Origin: Ascaphus truei | Taxonomy: Eukaryota > Chordata > Amphibia > Anura > Ascaphidae | Assembly (NCBI GenBank): GCA_036426205.1 | Contig: CM071571.1 | Coordinates: 116,918,002-116,982,001, forward strand | DNA length: 64,000 nucleotides | Reading direction: 5' to 3' | Part shown: positions 1-12,160 of the stretch, piece by piece | How the letters are laid out: each line of letters starts with the position of its first letter | Numbering within the stretch: position 1 is the first letter of the stretch | Notes under the pieces: model-generated | Databases searched by the model: none | What the model was told of the DNA's origin: nothing | The model's input: only the letters and a program-made list of their open reading frames with translations | Translations under genes and position numbers: made by a program

Positions 1-1960
1 CTCCTATAAGAGAGGGCATTACCATTGTCAAAGGTAACACAAAATGTGTGCGAATAAAAATGTGCCTGTGGGATCTTGTTACAGAAGTGTTGAAACAATA
101 TAAATGTATATGTAACATGTGTTTAGGTTGTCTATTTTCACAAGACCACTCACGAACAATTTTACTTACACCAAGATGGGAGTACCCTTAATTGTCTAGG
201 GTGACTATGGATACCCCGTACTTTCAGACTTAATACAGCAAGAAGGGGGTACACCTTGTTATAAGATCATACTGGGGAATTGCCCTCTATTTAAGGGGGT
301 TACCATCTTTGATCTTTACCAGAGGAGATAGTCTTCTCCCCAAAATCTTTGTACAGTAGGGAATAGATACTCTTCATGATCACAATTTCGGATAATCATG
401 GAAAAAGGATTACCAAAATAACTCCTAATATCAATAAGAGGCAGAACCCCTTGTTAATTTTGGGGGTTCGTGTGAATCCAAGCAAATAAAAAAAAAAGTA
501 AACCATTCACATTAAACAAATAAAAACAAAGCATGAATTGCCTGCTTTTAGGACGTTTAGAAACATCCTAAGAATGTCCCTTGCATGGCCATTAGGACTT
601 TTAAAAATGTCCTCCTGCTTTCCTTTCCATGCTGCAGCAGCTCATATTCTGCCACATCTAGCTGCATTTGCTTCTCACAGTAACAACCCAGGTCAGAGAT
701 ATTAGTTTAAAAAAAGAGTTAATAACAAGGAAACTAAAGAAAGGAACTCAGGATCCTCTTCCTATAAAAAGCTGTGAAATCAGAGTGCATTGGTGTTCAG
801 GGGAGGACAAGGGGGATCCTTCCAAACAAATGCACCCACTGATCACTCTCCACACCTGCTCCTGGTATCTGTGGGATCAGGAGGGTGAGGGGTGGAATGA
901 TTTGGAGATCCACTTCAGACCAATTCTGTGCTCTTGCAGGTGGTTGCATGCAGTCTCTCTCGGTGCTCCACTGTCCTTGGGTGATGTCAGGAGACCCCCA
1001 GAACAGAATGCAGCCCCTGTTACAGGAGCACAGCAGGAGGCTGCAAAGTAGATCTTCCCCCAATCCCACAGATGTCAAGACTGGTAGGGAGTCAGGACTA
1101 GTGGGGGGGGGGGGGTGGGTACATTTAGGCATGGGGAGAGACGTACCCACCCAGAAGCTGGAGGGGACCTTTTCGGAATTTAGGCCCAACGTTTGCTCAG
1201 GCCCAATTTACTACATACTTCTCATATCCATTTTTTGGACTGGGACCTCCCACCTATGATGAGAGGGCTGGGTATCCATTGCCGAGTGCAACAATCTACT
1301 GTGAAGAATCAGGGCGGGTTAAACTTACCAGAGACTGGAAACATACCAATTGAAGACTTTTTGCTCACACAAGGCCACGTGAGTAGTGATTTATTATATC
1401 ATCATATTTTGATATCCACCATTCCCTTTGCCCCATACTGTGTGTGCTTGAAAGCCTACACACCTACCAGTGTGTAGGTGTTACACTACCAAATCAGCCA
1501 TTGACTCAGTATTTGTCTGAGCAGTTCCAGTATTATTCATTGTGCGCTCACCTTGCATTTTGTTTTTTTCCTGTCTTGGGGATCCTGGAAAGATTCCCGG
1601 TGGATTGAGCAGCAGACAACTGACACCGCAGTAGTGCACTGCTTATTCTGGTACATGTAGGAGTCAGTTGGATCTACAGTAGTATCATCACCGTTTATGT
1701 ATTCTATTTCACTCTTCATCAATTAGAGAGAGCGCCTTAGTCCTTGTTTGTCACGATAGGACCACATTGAATAGCATAAGGAATAAACTCCAAAAAGTAA
1801 ATTGTACTCACTGATTGTAGATGTTCTTGACTCCAGAGCGTGCGTCCACCTTAGAGTGGCAGCAATGTGATCTTCAGTAGAAGAGGTTTCAGAGCACAGC
1901 AGCAGGGAAAAAATTGAAGTACAGCACATCCAAGGTAAAGTAAAAACTATTTATTGAAGG
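1..1960. other. Downstream non-coding DNA, no gene recognised
   Basis: Overlapping short open frames at 668-1259 on both strands match no family I recognise and look incidental. The stretch contains a short poly-G run near 1112. Its right part (about 1540-1960) may be the outer end of the adjoining Penelope-like element, but I cannot fix a boundary. Confidence 0.4.
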
Positions 1961-1995
1961 GGTGACATGGGAGTCATCTAAAATAGGTAGGTGTA

Positions 1996-2040
1996 TGGAG
2001 CGACTGACGCGTTTCGGGCGTAAGCTGCCCTTTGACAAAG
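1996..2040 (-). ncRNA. Hammerhead-like relic of Penelope-like repeat
   Basis: Read on the minus strand, a GGGC/GCCC hairpin is followed directly by GAAACGCGTCAG. This resembles helix II plus the GAAA strand and palindromic ACGCGT helix III of minimal hammerhead ribozymes known from Penelope-like elements. The 5' core (TGTCAAA in place of CUGAUGA) is degenerate and no helix I is evident, so it is probably inactive. Confidence 0.4.
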
Positions 2041-3201
2041 AGTATAATGCTCCCTTACATTCATGTTTTATACACTGTAATATTGCTTGTTAAAGCCGAA
2101 ACCGGAAGTGATGCGGCGTTCGCGTCTCAGAATGAAACCAGCAGAGCGGAGAACCAGAGGGAGCGCATACCGGTGTTGAACTAGCGACATCTAGAGTGTG
2201 GATGTCCATAGTGGATGACGCCGATTCACGTGTGTCATAACAATCCATGGGAAGACTGCCCAGCGGGGAATCCTGCCCCACAACACCCCCCCGCCCCCCT
2301 GAGGCGGGGAGTGACGCAAGAGCGGAGTACACCCCGAACAGAACCACCACGGACAGAATCTGACATTATAGCAAAAAGCTGACATAATAGAAAAACAGGG
2401 TAGAAGATGTAATATATAGGAGATATTTCTCCGCCAGTTAAAATCAATATAAAAATACAGAAAGTATAACAAATATTAAAACATTTTAAAGAAATGAAAC
2501 ATCTATAAAGGTAACAATAAAAAAATACACCTTATTTAGAAAAATCTAAATCAATATGTAATTAATCTATATGGAATAATCTAATCAAATTTATAATACA
2601 GATATTAAAGGGTAATGCTGATTGATAGATTAATAATGGTATCTAAAGAATACATTATATAAGTGACTTGGATAATGTTGAGTTGAAGAATAAAATTGTT
2701 TAAGCTAGGAGTAATAATGTCATAAAGATTGTTATGAGGAGTAGTTCATTCATCATGAAGGTAGAATAATGTATGGTATATAAATGACTCCATGTGAAGA
2801 GGTCTTAATAAAAAAAATTTCATATACAGTAATTGTGTCGAAAGTTGAAAAACATTTTCTGTAATACTAGGTCTATAGAAACTATAGTTAGTAACTATAT
2901 ATTTGAATAAACATAGATTAACTATATATTAGACATTGTAAAGTGATTATTTATATGAAGAATATTTATGGAGATTGTATATAATGTCATTTTAATAGCA
3001 GAATTTCATAGCTATACTGAAATATATTATAAATGTTCAATAAGATCATTTAAATCAATACATAATTAATGGTTAAATGTACATCGATAAAGGATTCTAT
3101 CACTGAATAATGCTATAAATGAATATATTGCAGCAAATACAGAGAGAACATACTGTTCATTGGGAATCAGACAAGGAAATGTTTGAGTTTCCAATCTGTG
3201 T

Positions 3202-3681
3202 TTATTCCACGGGGAGACAAAGACCCCAATGTGTAAATCCAAAACATTTCTCTACAGTTGAGGATTGTTTCTCTATTGCCTCCTCTGGTTGGTGTATTAA
3301 TCTTTTCCAGAGCACTAAAGGAAAAATTCTCCAGATTGCCATGAGGACATGTAGAGAAATGTCTTGACACTGGGTATTTGCAATTCTTTTTTTAAAAATT
3401 AATCTTAAATGTTCTGATATTCTAATTTTTAGAGGGCGTATCGTTCTTCCAATGTATTTATTGCCGCAACCACATCTAAGCATATATACAACATAGCTGG
3501 AGCTGCAGGTCATAAGCGATCTAATTTTGTATGTCACTTTTGTATAGTGACTTTTTACTGTTTTAATGGGTACTGCATAGCGACAGACATAGCAGTTACC
3601 ACAGGCTTTGAAACCTTTAAGTTTAGATTGATTATTAATCTTTATATCTGAGCGAAAGACTGGGAGATAAAATATGGCCAA
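3202..3681 (-). pseudogene. GIY-YIG endonuclease domain of Penelope-like element
   Basis: The 159-residue frame contains CGNCYVCRYA, then YVVYMLRCGCGNKYIGRT followed by RPLKIRISEH. This is the Cys-rich lead-in and GIY-YIG core of Penelope-like endonucleases (here VVY and YIG, with R and E/H further on). Upstream on the minus strand (about 3760-3670, another frame) the linker motif VCRRAKTLGHILSPS can be read. The domain would nick target DNA during retrotransposition. It is a fragment cut off from the RT by frameshifts. Confidence 0.8.
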
Positions 3682-3999
3682 GAGTTTTTGCTCTACGACA
3701 TACGAATTTAGGTGGACTCTTATTATAGATCCTCAGATCATCATCTAGACTTAGAACATTCCAATGTTTTTTGATAATTGTGCGGATTTGTTGAGATTGT
3801 TTATTAAAGGTTGAGATGAATAAAGGAGCAGTGTCATCCTACAGAGCTTTTTTTGGTCTTTTTACCTCTTTTCAAAAAGGTCTGCTCAATTAGTAAGAGA
3901 AGCTTCTTCAACCGCCACTTAAATGTTTTCTCTCAACCTCATGACAGGATATATTTTAGGTTCAGACTGTTTGAGGAATGATTCTTCATTTGAACAGAT

Positions 4000-5100
4000 T
4001 CAACGTAATCTCAAAAATTGTGCTTTTGCGATGCTTCTAAGTAAGGACTTTGGATGTGCGCTGTTTGCTCTAAGGAGGGAGTTGCGGGAATTTGGTTTAC
4101 TGTAAAGATCAGTTTGTATATCGATATGGATCGTCATATACAGACACAAATCTAAATAATTGATATGATGTCTGTCAGATCGATATGTGAATCTTAAATT
4201 GTAATTATTATTCAAATAAGCAATAAAGGATATTAGTTCTGTGGTACTTCCTTGCCGAATAAGATCAATATAGCAACGGTACAAAATATTTGATTGGTAT
4301 GGATTGTTGTCCCCCAAAATAAAGATAGCTTCCCAGAAACCCATAAATAAGTTAGCATAGGAAAGTTCAAATGAAGTGCCCATAGCAGTGCCTCGTGTTT
4401 GTAAATAGAAAGTAGTCAAAGAGAAAGTAATTGTGATTTAATATAAATAAAATGATGGCATCAGTGATAAAAAATATTCTGTGTCATAGAAAGATAATAT
4501 TTATTAAGAAAGTGTTGTGTGGCCTGAATACCTTCTGCGTGGTTTATAATGGTGTATAGTGACGTGACATCTAAGGTTACCCATAAATAATGATTACACC
4601 AAGTGTTTGGGGAACAGTGAGTAATTCAGAAGAATTCTTAAGATAAGAGGGAAAGGACTGTACAAGTGGTTGTAAAAAATGAATCCACGTACCTAGATGA
4701 ATCATCTCCAAAAGATCCAATGCTCGATATTATGGGTCTGCCTGGAGGGCAGGTGAAACTTATGGAGCTTTGGGAGATGGTGAAATATAGGCACGATGGG
4801 ATGTGAAATGGTGCGAAAAAAGGACTCCTGATCCCGCAACTCCTTCCCTAGGTCCAAGAGTATCAAACTCTGCAAGATAACATCTAGTGGGATATAATTT
4901 AAATTTTAGATAGACTTATCAACTAATTGTCGAATTGCTTCAGACCTGTAATCTTCAACACGTTGTACAACAATTGCGCCACCTTTATAACAACATTTCT
5001 ATTATTTTTCAGATTGGCAAGTTCAAGTTGTTCATCTCTTGATAGATTGTTATGACCAGTATAAAAAATAACACCATTGCTGGGTTAAAGGAACTCATCC
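4000..5100 (-). pseudogene. Reverse transcriptase remnant of Penelope-like element
   Basis: The frame at 4419-4000 reads TRGTAMGTSFELSYANLFMG, a Penelope-like RT signature. The following Y-I-D-D catalytic box appears as RCYIDLIRQ, with the second aspartate lost. Further on, YSKPNSRNSLLRANSAHP matches the conserved thumb region. More N-terminal RT is legible in broken frames to about 5100. Stops and frameshifts make it non-functional. Confidence 0.8.
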
Positions 5101-5297
5101 ATCTAGCGCATTACTGGCTAAACTGTTAGTAATTCCTGGCATTATTGAAATACCCTCTCTCTGGTCAAAATTGCAGGCATTATCCATTCAGTTATGGCCT
5201 GGAATTTGGCACCTTGCCAAGTTTATTTCCAGCCAATAAGCTTTGAGTTGTCATACACACTGCGTGAGAGGAGCTCACAGTAAGGGGAGGTGATTTT

Positions 5298-5458
5298 GTG
5301 AAAATATAGAGGGGGGCTGCAGTGCGTGTGAAAATATAGAGGGGGGCTGCAGTGCGTGTGAAAATATAGAGGGGGGCTGCAGTGCGTGTGAAAATATAGA
5401 GGGGGGGCTGCAGTGCGTGTGCATATATAGAGGCAGGCTGCAGTGTGTGTGTGTATAA
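5298..5458 (+). repeat. 30-bp minisatellite, about five copies
   Basis: The unit GTGAAAATATAGAGGGGGGC followed by TGCAGTGCGT repeats with 30-bp period from 5298. The first three units are nearly identical. The fourth has an extra G, and the last copies drift to GTGCATATATAGAGGCAGGC and GTGTGT. Related single units recur near 6270-6330. Confidence 0.9.
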
Positions 5459-5533
5459 GTATATGTGCATATGTATATATCTGCAATGTGTGTGTGACTA
5501 TAGAGGGGGACTGCTGTGCGTGTAATATATATA

Positions 5534-5640
5534 TATGTTCGACAAACCTATACATTTGCTCGCCCCGGGCGAGTGGATTTAACCCCCGGGCGAGTAAATA
5601 TTGGCCCAAGCAGCACACGTTTGGTACTAGGTGGCGAGGA
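5534..5640 (+). repeat. Dispersed repeat with CCCGGGCGAGT inverted motif
   Basis: Contains GCTCGCCCCGGGCGAGTGG and shortly after CCCCCGGGCGAGTAAA, a small inverted and direct arrangement. It is followed by poly-G and the AG microsatellite. It resembles a retroposon body with a purine tail. I recognise the style but cannot name the family. Confidence 0.4.
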
Positions 5641-5687
5641 GAGGGTGGGGGGGGGGGGGCGAGGAGAGGGGGGGGGAGGGGGCAACG

Positions 5688-5690
<3 letters not shown>

Positions 5691-5754
<64 letters not shown>
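5691..5754 (+). repeat. (AG)n microsatellite
   Basis: About 64 bases of AG dinucleotides bounded by G-rich runs. Confidence 0.95.
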
Positions 5755-5760
<6 letters not shown>

Positions 5761-5854
5761 GGGGGGGGACGGGTGAGTATGGTGGGTTGAAAAGGCAACA
5801 AAAAAACCTCCACCATTAGCATATAGCCAATAAGAATATCACTTGTGAGTACAT

Positions 5855-5980
5855 TCACATGTCTTAGACATGTCTGCAACCCTGCCTTTCAACCATTATC
5901 ACCTAGCATACAGTGCTCCCACTGCAGCAAGAGATTCTGGTTAATGACATGCAAATGAGCACACAATGTGTCGCCTTTTG
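5855..5980 (+). repeat. Dispersed repeat, copy A (shared with 27575-27705)
   Basis: Shares the text TCTGCAACCCTG, CACTGCAGCAAG and ATGACATGCAAATGAGCAC, in the same order and spacing, with 27575-27705. Both copies are followed within a few hundred bases by a GAAAC-type hammerhead-like block, so the two probably derive from one retroelement family. Confidence 0.7.
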
Positions 5981-6089
5981 CCTGGAATATCCATTCACAT
6001 GGATATATGTTTGGTAAGATGAAATAGTAAATACACTCAAGCCCCTATATACACACATACATATACACACTATATATCTATATCTTGTA

Positions 6090-6190
6090 GAAAAGACACA
6101 AATCAACAACGTTTTAGACCCACAAACGGTACCTTCCTCAGGGTTGTGCCGTTTGTGGGTCCGAAACGTTGGTGATTTGTGTCTTTTTTA
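6090..6190. repeat. Inverted repeat, arms about 43 bp, with GAAACGTTGG core
   Basis: Left arm 6091-6133 and right arm 6148-6190 are near-perfect reverse complements (AAAGACACAAATCA ... TGATTTGTGTCTTT). Each arm carries a hairpin strand and then (G/T)AAACGTTG. Read on the minus strand, CTGAGGA precedes the left-arm block, close to a hammerhead CUGANGA box. It looks like two head-to-head copies of a repeat end. Confidence 0.75.
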
Positions 6191-6199
6191 CAATATATA

Positions 6200-7075
6200 T
6201 TCTACAAATCTTAACCCGAGTGCTTTCTGCTGATTCCCGTTCCAACGGTATTGTATGTATATGTATATATGCTGCAGTGCGTGTATATATAGAGAGGGGG
6301 GGGGGGGCTGCAGTGTGTGTGTGTGTGTAGTGGAGAGGGGCTTGAGTGTATTTACAATTTCATCTGACCAAACAAGTACAGTAACAGCATAAGAAAATGT
6401 ATATCATGCTGATAAAAATCAATGACTGTACCTTTTTATGAAAAAAAATAAAAAAGACCCATACAATTAGCCTATAATAGTAGTAATCCCTCCTCAGAAC
6501 AAGTCATTATTGGCCAGTAATGCCATGTTCTTCAGGATTATTACTTAAAGTAGGCATTATTTGACGCTGCAATTAGAAAAATCACTTTTGCTCAAATGTT
6601 TAAGTAGTACCACAAACACCTCACAGTTCCCCAAACTCTAGGTTTCTGAAAAGAATTCCATTTTGTTTTCTATAGCGGTACTTTAATTCACATATGTTGC
6701 AACTGGATAAAAAGTTCAATAAATCAACAGTAATAAATTAGAGGCATGCATCACAAAATACTAGAAAATAAGAACAGTTGAACTATTCAAAAAGCTCTGA
6801 CCAAAATAAAGTAATGCTTTGAACAGGTTTTCTTTAACATTAAAGTGCAAATAATGTTTACAATGTTTACAGTACAGTTTATACTTCTGTTTATAGCTTT
6901 ACATAGTCATAGCATTATAATTACACTTTTAATATTCCAGCTAGTCATTTGGATAACCTCAGATGAACAGCTCATTCATTTGTTTTGTTCTTTGCTGTGA
7001 GGAAAACTAGTAGACTTTTGACGGTATTATCAGTAACAATCTAGCCAGTGTGTAAAATGCACCCTACAAATATAA
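6200..7075. other. AT-rich intergenic sequence, no gene seen
   Basis: Apart from a short TG-rich and G-rich patch at 6270-6345 related to the 30-bp minisatellite unit, I see no coding or structured feature. Confidence 0.5.
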
Positions 7076-7079
7076 ATCC

Positions 7080-8300
7080 AACTCGTATGTATGTCTATTT
7101 ATATAACACCATTAATGTACATAGCACTTCACAGCAGTAATACACGTGACAATCATATAAATTACACATAATACATAAAGCGAAGTGCTTCAGACATAAA
7201 GCAATTAGGAAAAGGAGTCCCTGCTCCGAAGAGCTTACAATCTAGTTGGTAGGTAGGAAGAACGTAGAGAGACAGTAGGAGGGTGTTCTGGTAAGTGCGT
7301 CTGCAAGGGGCCAAGGTTTATGTAAGAGGTGTATAGTATCAGCCACGGAGCTACTCATATGCTTCGTTAAGCAGGTGTGTTTTAAGGTGGGTCTTAAAGG
7401 TGGACAGAGAGGGTACTAGTAAGATATTGAGGGGAAGGGCATTCCAGAGGTGTGGGGGAAGTCAGTGAGAAGAGTTTAAGGCGGGAGAGGGCTTTAGATA
7501 CAAAAGGGGGTAGAGAAAATATATCCTTGAGCGGAACGCAAGAGTCTGGATGGTGCACAGCGAGAAATTAGGGCTGAGATGTAAGGAGGGGCAGAAGAGT
7601 GTGAAGCTTTAAAAGTGAGGTGGAGAATCGAGTGTGTGATACAGGATTTGATAGGAAGCCAGGAGAGGGATTTCATGAGGGGAGATGCTGAGACAGATCT
7701 AGGAAAGAGTAGCGTGACTCTGCCAGCAGCGTTTAGGATAGATTGTAGGGGAGACAGGTAGGCCGGACAGCAGGAGGTTACAGTAATCGAGACGGGAGAG
7801 AATGAGGGCCTGTGTCAGAGTTTAAGCAGTCGAGCAACAGAGAAAAGGGCTTATCTTTGTAATATTGTGGAGGAAAAAAATGACAGGCTTTAGCTACCTT
7901 TTGAATGTGAGACAAGAATGCGAGAGTCGTCAAGTGTGACCCCTAGGCAGCGTGCTTGTGCTACTGGGTGTATGATCATACTTCCAACAGTAATGTGGAA
8001 GGAGGTAGTGGGGCCAGGTTTGAGATGAAATATGAGGAGCTCTGTTTTTGACATGTTAAGTTTAAGTCGTCGGGAGAGCCATCCAGGATGATATAGCAGA
8101 GACATTCAGAGACTTTGGACTGTACAGCAGGTCAGGGGTTGAAAAGTATATTTGTGCGTCAGTATATAGGTGGTATTTGAACCCAAGAGATGTGATTAGG
8201 TCACCTAGTGTGTGTAAAGAGAAAAAAGGAGAGGTCCCAAGACAGAACCATGGGGTACCCCCACAACAGATCGATAGAGGTGTTAGCAAAAGAGACACTG
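7080..8300 (-). mobile_element. L2/CR1-type LINE, 3' end, decayed
   Basis: Minus-strand frames carry pieces of a non-LTR reverse transcriptase in order. At 8298-8062 are GGTPWFCLGTSPFFSLHTLGD and FKYHLYTDAQIYFS, the GVPQGSVLGPLLF and Y-A-D-D boxes with the catalytic site decayed to YTDAQ. At 8105-7890 is LKLNMSKTELLIF with ARCLGVTLDDS. At 7676-7494 is LSWLPIKSCITHSILHLTFKA. This is the CR1/L2 C-terminal order. The 3' tail runs to about 7080 (TTTATATAACACCATTAATG on the plus strand). The copy is 5'-truncated with several breaks. Confidence 0.85.
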
Positions 8301-8384
8301 ATCAAACTTGGCTTCCCCCAAAGAATAAAGAGCACACATTGGTATATCCCATTATTATTCATATGAACCATCACTCCTGAAAAA

Positions 8385-8830
8385 GAAATGTAGAGAAGCG
8401 GTGCGCAAAGTGGGGGGCCCAGGATTTTTTTGGGGGAGGGCGCGAGCGGTTGCAGAGGCTCTGCGTTCTTCCCTGAGGCATATAAATTAAATGCCGGGGG
8501 ATCGCATGAGACCTCTGCAACTCACTTACCGTGGCTCAGACGTGTTGCTGTGATGCGTCACCATGGCAAAGCGGCTTCAAATGACGCCGCCGTGTCATGC
8601 AGTGACGTCACACTTCCTTCTCCATGGCAACGGGGTCACGTGACCCCGCGGCATCATTTCACACTGCCAAACCAGGTAGGGGGGTGCGAGAGCGAGCACC
8701 TCCAAAAGTTTGCGCTCCCTTGACAGAGGATGGTCTCTTGTCAACCCGTTGGCTTATGGCCAGATGCTATACCTTGTCTGAAGTTCAACCTGTTCAATGT
8801 TCAAACTACAGGTTCTGAAGATTTGATGCC
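8385..8830. repeat. GC-rich dispersed repeat, probably MITE-like
   Basis: Starts with GGTGCGCAAAGTGGGGGGC and contains CpG-rich text with repeated CCATGGCAA motifs around ACGTCAC and TCACGTGACC palindromes. Base composition differs sharply from the AT-rich flanks, which suggests an inserted element. No terminal repeats could be fixed. Confidence 0.4.
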
Positions 8831-10490
8831 AACAGCACTCAAGCCATGGATAATATTCTTGGAAGTAGCCCAGACAAAAATAATAGACTTTTTCCTGCAG
8901 ACTGGAAAGATCTATGTACTATATTGTTTTTCTTGGCACACAAAAAAAAAATTTTTTTGAAGGTCTTAATGAAGTTTCAAGTATGAAGACTTTACTTCTT
9001 TTAATGTGACACCTACATAAGTTATACATCATGTTCATCTGCTTTTAGGATTTCTCAGCATATAAACATTACTTGCATGAAAGTTTGTTACCAGCATCCA
9101 ATCTGTGGCAAAAGAAAACTACTTCTAAAAATAGGGAAATGGCCATGTATGCGAACATATAAATGACAGAAATAATCATATTTTGGAAAATATTTTTTTT
9201 TGTTAGGCCTCTGCAAAGATTATTGACTTCCAAGAATATCTTTGCTTAAGTTAGTTGTCCATTGCTAAAGTACCATTACCATAAACAAGCCATTCCAAGC
9301 CAAGAGAAATGAATGGAAAAAAATCAATGTAAAATATTAAAGCCATAAATGCTGAAAGCTAGGAAGAGAGGGATTTGATACACTTCCTAATTGATTGCCA
9401 ATATATGGATTTATCCGACAGATTGGTAAAAAAAACAAAAAAAATAGAACATTCATAATGTAACTAGCATAACATCAATGTTTAGAACAATAACAAAATC
9501 ACAAGAATTAAAGCAAAAAAAGTATTTTAAGGCCAAATGTGTATAGATTACAGTACATTTATAGTAGGATTGAATAGGTCAATGAATAATTAACTACAAA
9601 ATGAAATAAGACATGTACAGTATTATCCAGGATTTTTTTTTTTCAACTCGGAAATATACACCACCACCACAATTGTATTTCTATGGTTAAATGTGACGCA
9701 ACGCTGTACAATGAGAGCATTGTTACATCTCCTGGACAAACAGCAGGGGCAACTACATCACAAGGTATTTTTCTGAAAAGTTCCAGTATCCCACTGAGAA
9801 TACTCCTTAGGATGCGAAGGGCGCAGGGGACATCTTCAATCTTGGGCGATATCAAGAGAAGCCCCAGAACATAAACTTAAAACACCAAGGAAATTAAGAG
9901 TAACAGGGGATTCCCTACTTTTAATCATTGGATACAACATTCTTTAAACCCCACAAAAGCAGCAGGGGACTTAAGGAATACGCCCTGTATCTTCTATAAA
10001 GACAGTATTGATCAGGTGAATCTGGGGGTTCTACAAAGGTTACTCTGCTTTGTTCTCAAGACTAAGTGGTTGTAGTGCCCCCTTATAACCTCAATTTGTA
10101 ATCAGGTGAACTGGAGGACAAACCCAATCCCCCATCAAACATATTACCATGAAGCTGGATCCAAAAGTAACAGCATTTATTACTCAATTGTAATGTTAAC
10201 CCAAAGTCATGGGTTCTCAAGGAGGCGTCCATCCATTGAATTTAAATGGAGACATACCATTTCTACAAGCTCAGGTTTCCTACTGTGATTATTTCTTTCC
10301 ATTTTAAAGTTACAGCAATTTTGCGTTATCTGCTTATACATTTCTTGGCATCCAACCACTATAAAAAAGTCAGGTTTCTCTAAAAGATGCAGGTCTCTCT
10401 AAAAATAGGAACTAGACTTGGGGGGAAAAATCTTTAAATAAGCATTTAATGCCACGAGCATTGTAAAAGTAAAATAGAACAAAACAAGTG
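8830..10490. other. AT-rich intergenic sequence, no gene seen
   Basis: Only short incidental open frames occur. No recognisable family, RNA gene or strong repeat was found. Confidence 0.5.
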
Positions 10491-10506
10491 TTTTAACTTT
10501 ATTGGC

Positions 10507-10803
10507 AAAATACAATTATAATGCTGCACACCATAAACTAAATGACAGATACTTGCTGTTACCGGTAGTCCTGGTCCAGGGGAGTCCCTGTCAGTGAAAA
10601 ACTCCAAAGTCAGCAAAAATTGAAGGTTCAGGGCACTACGGATTTTCAAAGAATTTATTTTCTCATAAGCACAACGTTTCAACCAACAAAAGTGGTCTTT
10701 CTATCTTCACTTGAGAAAGACCACTTTTGTTGGTTGAAACGTTGTGCTTATGAGAAAATAAATTTTTTGAAAATCCGTAGTGCCCTGAACCTTCAATTTT
10801 TGC
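10507..10803. mobile_element. Short retroposon-like insertion with 14-bp TSD and 90-bp inverted repeat
   Basis: TTAACTTTATTGGC occurs at 10493-10506 and again at 10804-10817, flanking a 297-bp insert. The right two-thirds of the insert is an inverted repeat with arms 10613-10702 and 10714-10803: 90 bp, one mismatch, 11-bp loop. Each arm carries a TGAGAAAGACCA/TGGTTGAAACGTT hairpin block like other repeat ends in this window. Confidence 0.75.
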
Positions 10804-11091
10804 TTAACTTTATTGGCCCCATTTTTCCTTTGGGAGACTGCACAATTAGTTCCCTCTCAGGGTACTGGAACTAAAATTTTCCCAGCTGCCACAGTGCAAA
10901 CAAACCAGAAGTGCAAAGCAGTGGTCGAAACCACAAAAGTGTATTTATATAGAATAATTCTCATTTCAAGAAGTGAGACTTTGCTAAAGTGCATCAGCAC
11001 GATTTCATCATGCACCAGTGAAACTAGTGTGGTGCTAAGCAATTTCCTGAATTTTGCAGAGCCAGGTCCTTAGTCTTACCAAGTTTTAAAA

Positions 11092-11513
11092 CAGTACTTC
11101 CCAACCTTTATTACATTGTGAATTCCCGGCTACAGAATATTTGCTCAGAAAACCCATAATTAATAAATCTTATTGCCTACTCAGACTATTTCTAACAAAA
11201 CAGTTATACTGATCCCCAGGCAGTATAATGTCCTGAACTCATAGGAGGAATACATGCATAGACCCCAAACTGCACCCCTGGGTTCATACAGAATGGGTGG
11301 TATAACTGTCAATTACCGCAGGAGCAAGCCACACAATGCTTGTCACGTTGGAAGCAAAGAATTGTGGGGAGCAACTTTGGAAGCTCCTATAGTCACCAAC
11401 GGCTATACCGCCCACGTGAAAGTGCAGTTTGGGGCCTTCCTACTGGAATATCCCATTATATTGTTGTCTTGCGAAACCCCTGGAAATACTTGGAACCCCG
11501 TTGGGAATCACTG
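11092..11513. mobile_element. hAT-type MITE
   Basis: The ends are CAGTACTTCCCAAC and, reverse-complemented, CAGTGATTCCCAAC. They are flanked by 8-bp near-identical direct repeats TTTTAAAA (11084-11091) and CTTTAAAA (11514-11521). Terminal CAG and an 8-bp duplication fit the hAT superfamily. There is no transposase frame, so the element is non-autonomous. Confidence 0.75.
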
Positions 11514-11521
11514 CTTTAAAA

Positions 11522-12154
11522 GATCAATGGCAGTAAGGTCTCTAGGAAAAACACTTTTCCAAGAGATTTCCCTTTCAGAAACTGCTTTCACTTCATTGAA
11601 CGTCACTGAATAGTGTACCAACACAACAGAATGAAGGGGAAACTTTAGAACAAATTATCCTTTAGAAAGTTGTCACCCACCCACCGGCCACAAAACTCCC
11701 CCCTAAAAAGTTACCAGAGAAGCCTACAGAAATTACAAAAGAAAAGATGAGGCTCTATCACAAAATAAGTAAATATTCACCAACAATTAAACGGACGCAT
11801 GATTTCATAAATTCATACAGTTTTATAGGGTTATAAAACATTTCCTATACATCCCCATTTCATTAGCAATCATTTGTCCTGGGCAAATGAGTTATTCAAC
11901 AGTATGTGCAGTGTCAATTCAAGTTGTTGATTTTCATTTTGGGTTGCCTTTTTTTGCCAGTCTGAGGAAATGGGAACGTGTTTCATGCCCTCAATACTTT
12001 GGGTCTATACCCTGCCTACCAGTGAAGATATGTTTACAAATGAATCAGGTAAAAACAGGTTGCATTAAAAAAAAAAAACACAACAGAAAATATCAACCAG
12101 TGCAAGGACGTAGGAGTTTTTTTTTTCTTCTCACAGCTAAGTGACAAATCCATT
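11522..12154. other. Non-coding; end of ATP2B1 transcript region uncertain
   Basis: AT-rich sequence with no gene. The ATP2B1 3' UTR could extend into it if a more distal polyadenylation site is used. Confidence 0.4.
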
Positions 12155-12160
12155 TTTATT
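12155..12160 (-). terminator. Candidate polyadenylation signal AATAAA
   Basis: TTTATT on the plus strand reads AATAAA in the gene's direction, about 1.28 kb past the stop codon. A second AATAAA at 12330-12335 is an alternative. Confidence 0.4.

Larger units (their letters stand above)
1960..5150 (-). mobile_element. Decayed Penelope-like retroelement
   Basis: On the minus strand the order is reverse transcriptase (about 5100 to 4000), linker, then GIY-YIG endonuclease (3681 to 3202). This is the layout of endonuclease-bearing Penelope-like elements. About 1.2 kb of AT-rich non-coding sequence follows, ending in a hairpin plus GAAACGCGT block at about 2000-2036. The 5' part is missing: recognisable RT starts near 5100, where NLSRDEQLELANLKNNRNVV can be read. 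Frames are broken repeatedly, so the copy is dead. The outer limits are approximate. Confidence 0.8.

Noticed and set aside
5223..5879. 218-codon minus-strand frame
   Set aside because: It runs through the 30-bp minisatellite and the AG microsatellite. Ser/Leu and Pro runs come from the repeats.
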